DNA of 53,938 nucleotides from an uncultured Clostridia bacterium (lineage in GTDB: Bacteria > Bacillota > Clostridia > Oscillospirales > Ruminococcaceae), in contig CAMNXF010000018.1 in the NCBI GenBank assembly GCA_946567425.1, forward strand, positions 1 to 53,938. Direction: 5' to 3'. The notes under the pieces were generated by a model. The model searched no databases. It was not told where the DNA came from and worked only from the letters and a program-made list of their open reading frames with translations. Made by a program: the position numbers and the translations under genes. Shown here one piece after another: positions 50,195-53,938 of the stretch; the first letter of the stretch is position 1; each line of letters starts with the position of its first letter.

Positions 50195-50223
50195 TTGAAA
50201 AAATTTTCAAAATATAGTATAAT
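50195..50223 (+). promoter_or_regulatory. Promoter of the EAL-HDOD gene
   Basis: TTGAAA (50195-50200), 17-nt spacer, TATAAT (50218-50223). Confidence 0.85.
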
Positions 50224-50255
50224 TAAATGTGTATAGAATTTAGGGGGGCGTTAAT

Positions 50256-51470
50256 ATGAACGTTTACATGGCGCGGCAGCCGATCTTTGACAATGAAAAT
50301 AACGTCTATGCTTACGAACTTCTCTACCGCAGCAACGGAAAAGAGAACGCATATAACGGTGTTTCGGGCGACGAATCAACCGCCGATGTGGTAACGAACG
50401 CGTTTTTCGGTCTGGACGTAAAGAACATCATCGGAGGCGCGAGGGCTTTCATTAACTTTACCGGCAACCTCTTGAAGCGAGGTATTCCCAAGATGATCTC
50501 CCCCGAAATTCTGGTGGTAGAGGTGCTGGAAAATCAGCTCACCGACGACGATCTGCTGGATGCGTGTATGGAGCTTAAAGAGCTGGGTTATATGATCGCG
50601 CTGGACGATTTCGAGTATTCGAGCGCATACAGCGAGTTGTTCCAGTTGGGCGATCTGGTGAAAATAGATTTCAGAACGCCGCAGAAGTCCATTGAAGAGA
50701 CCGCATACGTCTGCCGTTACTCCAACAAGCTGATGCTTGCCGAAAAGATAGAGACACGCGAGGAATTTGAGTACGCGAAAAAACTCGGCTGCACTTATAT
50801 GCAAGGCTACTATTTCGCGAAGCCCGCCATTATGTCAGGAAGCAGCGTACAGCCGCTTCCCATGAACCTTATGAAGGTAATGCAGCTTATCTCCGAGCCT
50901 GAGCCTGACGTTGACGCTATCGTTGAGGTAATGTCGCACGATACGGCAATGTGCCAGAGAATATTGCGGCTTATCAACTCCGCGTATTTCGGGGTGTCGA
51001 ACAAGGTCGCCTCGATAAATCAGGCTATTCTTATACTCGGTCTGGATTATCTGCGCGAATGGGTATACCTTATGGGTATGCAGAAGCTCACGCATAACGA
51101 TAACACCGAGGCAATGAAGACCTCGCTGCTTATGGCAAAGCTCTGCCGCAAGATATCGCTGCTCATTCCCGAAGCCTCGGAAAACGCCGAGTCATTCTAC
51201 CTTATGGGCTTGCTGTCGATGGTGGTGTTCAGCGGCGAGAGAGCGCTTGCTCAGGCGCTGGACGAATTTCCCTTGACTAACGACATAAAGAGGGGTCTGC
51301 TTAGACGCGGCGGTATTTACAGCGACGTGTTCGAAACGGCGCTGTCATACACCAACGCCGATTGGGAGCGCTTTGAGGAAATCATCGGCAAATACAATAT
51401 AGACAGCGCGTCAATTACCGATTTGTTTGTGGAGTGCACTCAGGAGATCGAAAAAATTCAGATGGCATGA
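50256..51470 (+). CDS. EAL-HDOD signalling protein (YuxH-like)
   Basis: 404 aa. N-terminal EAL-like domain (about residues 1-200) with YAYELLYRSN where active enzymes have ExLxR, EVLENQLTDDDLL and DDFEYSSAYSELFQLGDLVK, then an HDOD domain (about 205-390: LMKVMQLISEPEPDVDAIVE, MSHDTAMCQRILRLINSAYF, INQAILILGLDYLREWVYLM). Changed catalytic residues suggest it binds rather than cleaves c-di-GMP. It would sense output of cyclases such as the 42288 protein. The FkbM gene follows 24 nt later. Confidence 0.93.
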   Translation: MNVYMARQPIFDNENNVYAYELLYRSNGKENAYNGVSGDESTADVVTNAFFGLDVKNIIGGARAFINFTGNLLKRGIPKMISPEILVVEVLENQLTDDDLLDACMELKELGYMIALDDFEYSSAYSELFQLGDLVKIDFRTPQKSIEETAYVCRYSNKLMLAEKIETREEFEYAKKLGCTYMQGYYFAKPAIMSGSSVQPLPMNLMKVMQLISEPEPDVDAIVEVMSHDTAMCQRILRLINSAYFGVSNKVASINQAILILGLDYLREWVYLMGMQKLTHNDNTEAMKTSLLMAKLCRKISLLIPEASENAESFYLMGLLSMVVFSGERALAQALDEFPLTNDIKRGLLRRGGIYSDVFETALSYTNADWERFEEIIGKYNIDSASITDLFVECTQEIEKIQMA

Positions 51471-51494
51471 ATAAACTGAATTCGGAGGTTTAGA

Positions 51495-52586
51495 ATGGCT
51501 TTTTTTCTTGACGACATAGATTTTGACTTGTGGGAATATCTTCAGCAATGCGATAAAAAAATCGTGCTTTACGGTATGGGTGACGGCGCTGAAAAGATTA
51601 AAGCCGTGCTGGACGAAAAGCGCATTGACGTGACTGATATTATGGCGAGCGACGAGTTTGTGCGCGGACATAATTTTCTCGGCTGCCGCGTGAAAAAGCT
51701 TTCCGAGATCGAAGCGGAATATGACGATTTTATCATTCTCGTGTGTTTTGGAACTCAGTTGCCCGGGGTTATGGAGCATATTTACAAGATAGGCGAACGT
51801 CACGAGCTGTACGCGCCGAACGTTCCCGTTGTGGGAGAGGGCTTGTTTGACCTTGAGTTCGCCAACGCCCATAAAAGCGAGCTGCAAAAGGTTTACGAAA
51901 TGTTGGCGGACACGCAGTCCAAGCGCGTTTTTGAGAACGTTATCCGTTACAAGTTGAGCGGCGGTCTTAAGCTGTTGCGGGAGGTGGAAACACCCTCGGA
52001 GGAAAAATTCAGCCTTTTGAATATCGGTATTGAGGAGACGTATGTTGATCTGGGAGCTTACAACGGCGATACGCTTATCGAGTTTCTGAACGAGACGTCG
52101 CTGCAATTCAAGAAAATGTACGCAATGGAACCGGACGTGAAAAATTACCGCAAGCTGAAACGGCGACTCTATATGATAGGTTCGGCGATTTTTGAAGCGT
52201 ACAACGTCGGCGCGTGGGACGAGGACACTACCGCGATGTTTGATATGCGCTCGGGCAGAGGCTCAAAAGCACTGCCGGAAGAAGGCAAACCTCTTAATTC
52301 CGCGCGGTTTCGCAGCGTGAAGATGATGAAAACGGACACCATGCTGCGCGGCGATTCCGCCAGCTATATTAAGATCGACGTTGAGGGCTCGGAGGAAAAC
52401 GCTCTGCGCGGCGCAAGGGAAACGATTGCAAGGTGCAGACCAAAGCTGAACATTGCGCTGTATCATCGTAACGAGGATATGTTTAAGCTCCCCCTTACGG
52501 TAAATGAAATGAACAAAAAATACAAGCTGTATATGAGGCATCACCCATACATTCCCGATTGGGATACAAATCTTTACTGCGTATAA
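51495..52586 (+). CDS. FkbM-family methyltransferase with N-terminal nucleotide-binding-like domain
   Basis: 363 aa. Residues 1-110 (KIVLYGMGDGAEKIKAVLDE, YDDFIILVCFGTQ) resemble the GANYmede-like/CoA-type nucleotide-binding fold seen ahead of sugar-modifying enzymes. The FkbM domain (about 170-350) has TYVDLGAYNGDTLIEFL, MYAMEPDVKNYRKLKRRL, MMKTDTMLRGDSASYIKIDV and EGSEENALRGARETI. It transfers methyl groups from SAM to sugars or related acceptors, acceptor unknown. GGAGG lies 5-6 nt upstream. Confidence 0.88.
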   Translation: MAFFLDDIDFDLWEYLQQCDKKIVLYGMGDGAEKIKAVLDEKRIDVTDIMASDEFVRGHNFLGCRVKKLSEIEAEYDDFIILVCFGTQLPGVMEHIYKIGERHELYAPNVPVVGEGLFDLEFANAHKSELQKVYEMLADTQSKRVFENVIRYKLSGGLKLLREVETPSEEKFSLLNIGIEETYVDLGAYNGDTLIEFLNETSLQFKKMYAMEPDVKNYRKLKRRLYMIGSAIFEAYNVGAWDEDTTAMFDMRSGRGSKALPEEGKPLNSARFRSVKMMKTDTMLRGDSASYIKIDVEGSEENALRGARETIARCRPKLNIALYHRNEDMFKLPLTVNEMNKKYKLYMRHHPYIPDWDTNLYCV

Positions 52587-52615
52587 ATCGGCTTTGCCGA
52601 AAATAAGGAGTTTAT

Positions 52616-53401
52616 ATGAAGTTTGTAATTGGAATTATTCTGGTGGCGGTACTTGTGGCGGCGCTGGCTTTGTATCTGGTGCTGATGATGAATTCTCACG
52701 ACCTCATTTTTTGCGGAGATATACCGCAGAAGGACGGCAATCAGCTGTCGGTCACGAGGATATATACGGCGGATTTCAATGCCAATGAAACTCTTTCCGA
52801 GATAGTCAACCGCATGAACGCCAATGAAAGCGGAACTATGAGCGCCGAAGATCTGACCGAAATACTTGCCACTTATCAGAATGTAATTTATGCGCCAAAA
52901 TTTACATACAATATGTGGCAGGAGGACGACAACACGTTCGTACTCGAGGGCAGCGTGTTCAACGGACTTGACGATGACGGTCAGCCTGCCTCCACCGATT
53001 TTACTTACAGAAACCTAACGCTCAGTGCGGGAGTTAATCAAGGTAAGCTGCTGGCGGCTCAGAACGTGTACTCCGACAATACTGACGAGGACGGTCGGCC
53101 AGCGTTTGTGGAGCGCAAAAACGTTGTTGATCCCGTAATAATGGACGACGATACAATGGCAGCGTTTGCGTTCAGAGACTGCGACAGCTTTCGCATCGTA
53201 TTCACCGGAACTGAAAACGCGCCCGCATCCATAACTCTCGCGTACAGTTATGAGATAGTGGCACAAAATCCTCTGGATTTTACCAATCTAAAAGACGGCT
53301 CTATGGGTGTCACCATTACTCCCGAATTCAATGAACGCGGCGAGTTTGCCCCCGATATCACCATGGAGCGCGTTTATATCGTAGGCGGCGAGGAGCAATA
53401 A
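52616..53401 (+). CDS. Exported or membrane-anchored protein, unknown
   Basis: 261 aa with AAGGAG 7 nt upstream. An N-terminal TM helix (about residues 3-25, VIGIILVAVLVAALALYLVL) anchors an external beta-rich domain of about 235 aa (RIYTADFNANETLSEIVNRM, FVLEGSVFNGLDDDGQ, YRNLTLSAGVNQGKLLAAQN, ASITLAYSYEIVAQNP). No motif that I recognise. It lies 29 nt behind the FkbM gene and may be cotranscribed with it. Confidence 0.65.
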   Translation: MKFVIGIILVAVLVAALALYLVLMMNSHDLIFCGDIPQKDGNQLSVTRIYTADFNANETLSEIVNRMNANESGTMSAEDLTEILATYQNVIYAPKFTYNMWQEDDNTFVLEGSVFNGLDDDGQPASTDFTYRNLTLSAGVNQGKLLAAQNVYSDNTDEDGRPAFVERKNVVDPVIMDDDTMAAFAFRDCDSFRIVFTGTENAPASITLAYSYEIVAQNPLDFTNLKDGSMGVTITPEFNERGEFAPDITMERVYIVGGEEQ

Positions 53402-53793
53402 GCGCAGGATTTATCCTCTCAAGCAGGTTTTATTCCAATGCCGTTGATTTGCGCGGTGTATAACTTCGGGATTTGAACGGCTTTGTTCTGCTTTCTTTTC
53501 ATGTTTTCCATAATAAAAACATTTCCTTTCAGATTTTTTAAGGCTTATTTAATTGTAAGTGTTTTTGCACAGGATTTGACGGGGGCTTTTGGATAGATAT
53601 AACAAAACAGTTCAATATATTATCCAAAGGCAGTATTGTGCAATTTTAATCACGCTCATCATATTTTCTGAGGCTTTTTGTAAAATTTTATTGACAAAAA
53701 ACAATATTTTAAAGTTTTTTCCAAAAACCTCTTGACAAATTTAAGGAAAAGTGGTATAATTATTACTGTTGTTGAAGATATTATCGACAATAC
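53402..53793. other. AT-rich gap before tRNA-Arg
   Basis: 392 bp without a gene on either strand. It contains an imperfect 11-bp hairpin (GCTTTTGGATA 53585-53595 / TATCCAAAGGC 53621-53631) with no U-tract, and the tRNA promoter at its right end. Confidence 0.6.
53732..53760 (+). promoter_or_regulatory. Promoter of tRNA-Arg
   Basis: TTGACA (53732-53737), 17-nt spacer, TATAAT (53755-53760): full consensus, 33 nt before the tRNA. Confidence 0.95.
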
Positions 53794-53870
53794 GCGCCAG
53801 TAGCTCAGCTGGATAGAGTATCTGGCTACGAACCAGAGGGTCGGGGGTTCGAATCCCTCCTGGCGTGCCA
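53794..53870 (+). tRNA. tRNA-Arg (ACG anticodon)
   Basis: 77 nt with encoded CCA. Acceptor GCGCCAG/CTGGCGT, D-arm GCTC..GAGT, anticodon stem TCTGG/CCAGA with loop CTACGAA (anticodon ACG, A34 expected to be edited to inosine), T-arm GGGGG-TTCGAAT-CCCTC. Confidence 0.97.
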
Positions 53871-53938
53871 ACTAATTGTTACCAAAAAGATATTATGCCC
53901 ACAAACGGCTGTACACGCATTATGCGCTTCGCGCAAAA
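53868..53938 (+). repeat. tRNA trailer element, second copy (inverted, cut by window edge)
   Basis: 71 bp beginning at the CCA of tRNA-Arg and matching the reverse complement of 14506-14576 at 70 positions. Only the first arm of the palindrome is inside the window. Confidence 0.9.

Noticed and set aside
53659..53871. Minus-strand frame beginning MARQEGFEPPTLWFVARYSI
   Set aside because: It is the antisense translation of the tRNA-Arg gene, a well-known false protein; no ribosome binding site.

Overview
The window looks like chromosomal DNA of a gut-type Clostridia bacterium, probably Oscillospiraceae/Ruminococcaceae and not far from Eubacterium siraeum-like lineages. The taxonomy is an inference from gene families, not a database match. 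Supporting signs are the six-cysteine SCIFF peptide with its radical SAM maturase (a Clostridia hallmark), pyruvate kinase with a C-terminal PEP-utilising domain, strong GGAGG ribosome binding sites, many TTGACA/17/TATAAT promoters, GH26 and GH51 plant-polysaccharide enzymes, and DUF6076, DUF3850 and DUF3810 families.

Bases 1 to about 14,500 are an AT-richer accessory region built from mobile-element debris. From the left it holds an integrase (cut by the window edge), a HTH protein, an excisionase and a frameshifted DUF6076 gene, expressed from two interlocked divergent promoters. Next is a cargo block (3152-10957): an ECF sigma factor with a membrane anti-sigma-like partner, two small secreted proteins (one a pseudogene), two lipoproteins and an ABC-2 exporter. 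The block is bracketed by four same-direction copies of an att-like sequence of about 30 bp (2944, 11093, 11527, 11775). The last copy abuts a rearranged integrase remnant. Beyond it lie broken pieces of a phage/ICE replication module (DUF3850, a DnaC-like gene with a nonsense codon, an S24 repressor fragment).

Bases 14,574-53,870 are core chromosome bounded by tRNA-Pro(GGG) (minus) and tRNA-Arg(ACG) (plus). The 71 bp beginning at the CCA of each tRNA are almost identical, so the interval is flanked by an inverted repeat. Inside, in order: pyruvate kinase; an unrecognised GS[FYL]-repeat protein followed by two related two-TM proteins and a glycosyltransferase-like gene; an orphan ABC ATPase; a sirtuin; a zinc-ribbon/TPM pair with dtd, a SRPBCC protein and a cysteine desulfurase; a DUF3810 metalloprotease-like protein; a class A PBP; a GH26 lipoprotein and an aldo/keto reductase; an EctB-like aminotransferase plus an ATP-grasp enzyme; a transglutaminase-like lipoprotein with a 41-aa membrane protein; a second ECF sigma/anti-sigma pair; a phosphopantetheinyl transferase and a Rsm22-like methyltransferase; GH51 arabinofuranosidase; a 1206-aa PAS/GGDEF/GAF protein; an XRE regulator; SCIFF and its maturase; a MazG-like protein; an HtrA protease; an EAL-HDOD protein; a FkbM methyltransferase; and an exported unknown.

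The best candidates for something undescribed are the GS[FYL]-repeat/two-TM gene set (17109-19224), the att-bracketed sigma/secreted-protein/exporter cargo (3152-10957), the EctB-like/ATP-grasp operon (33164-35460) and several non-coding palindromes, above all the perfect 31-bp stem at 27672-27743 and the tRNA-linked inverted repeat.
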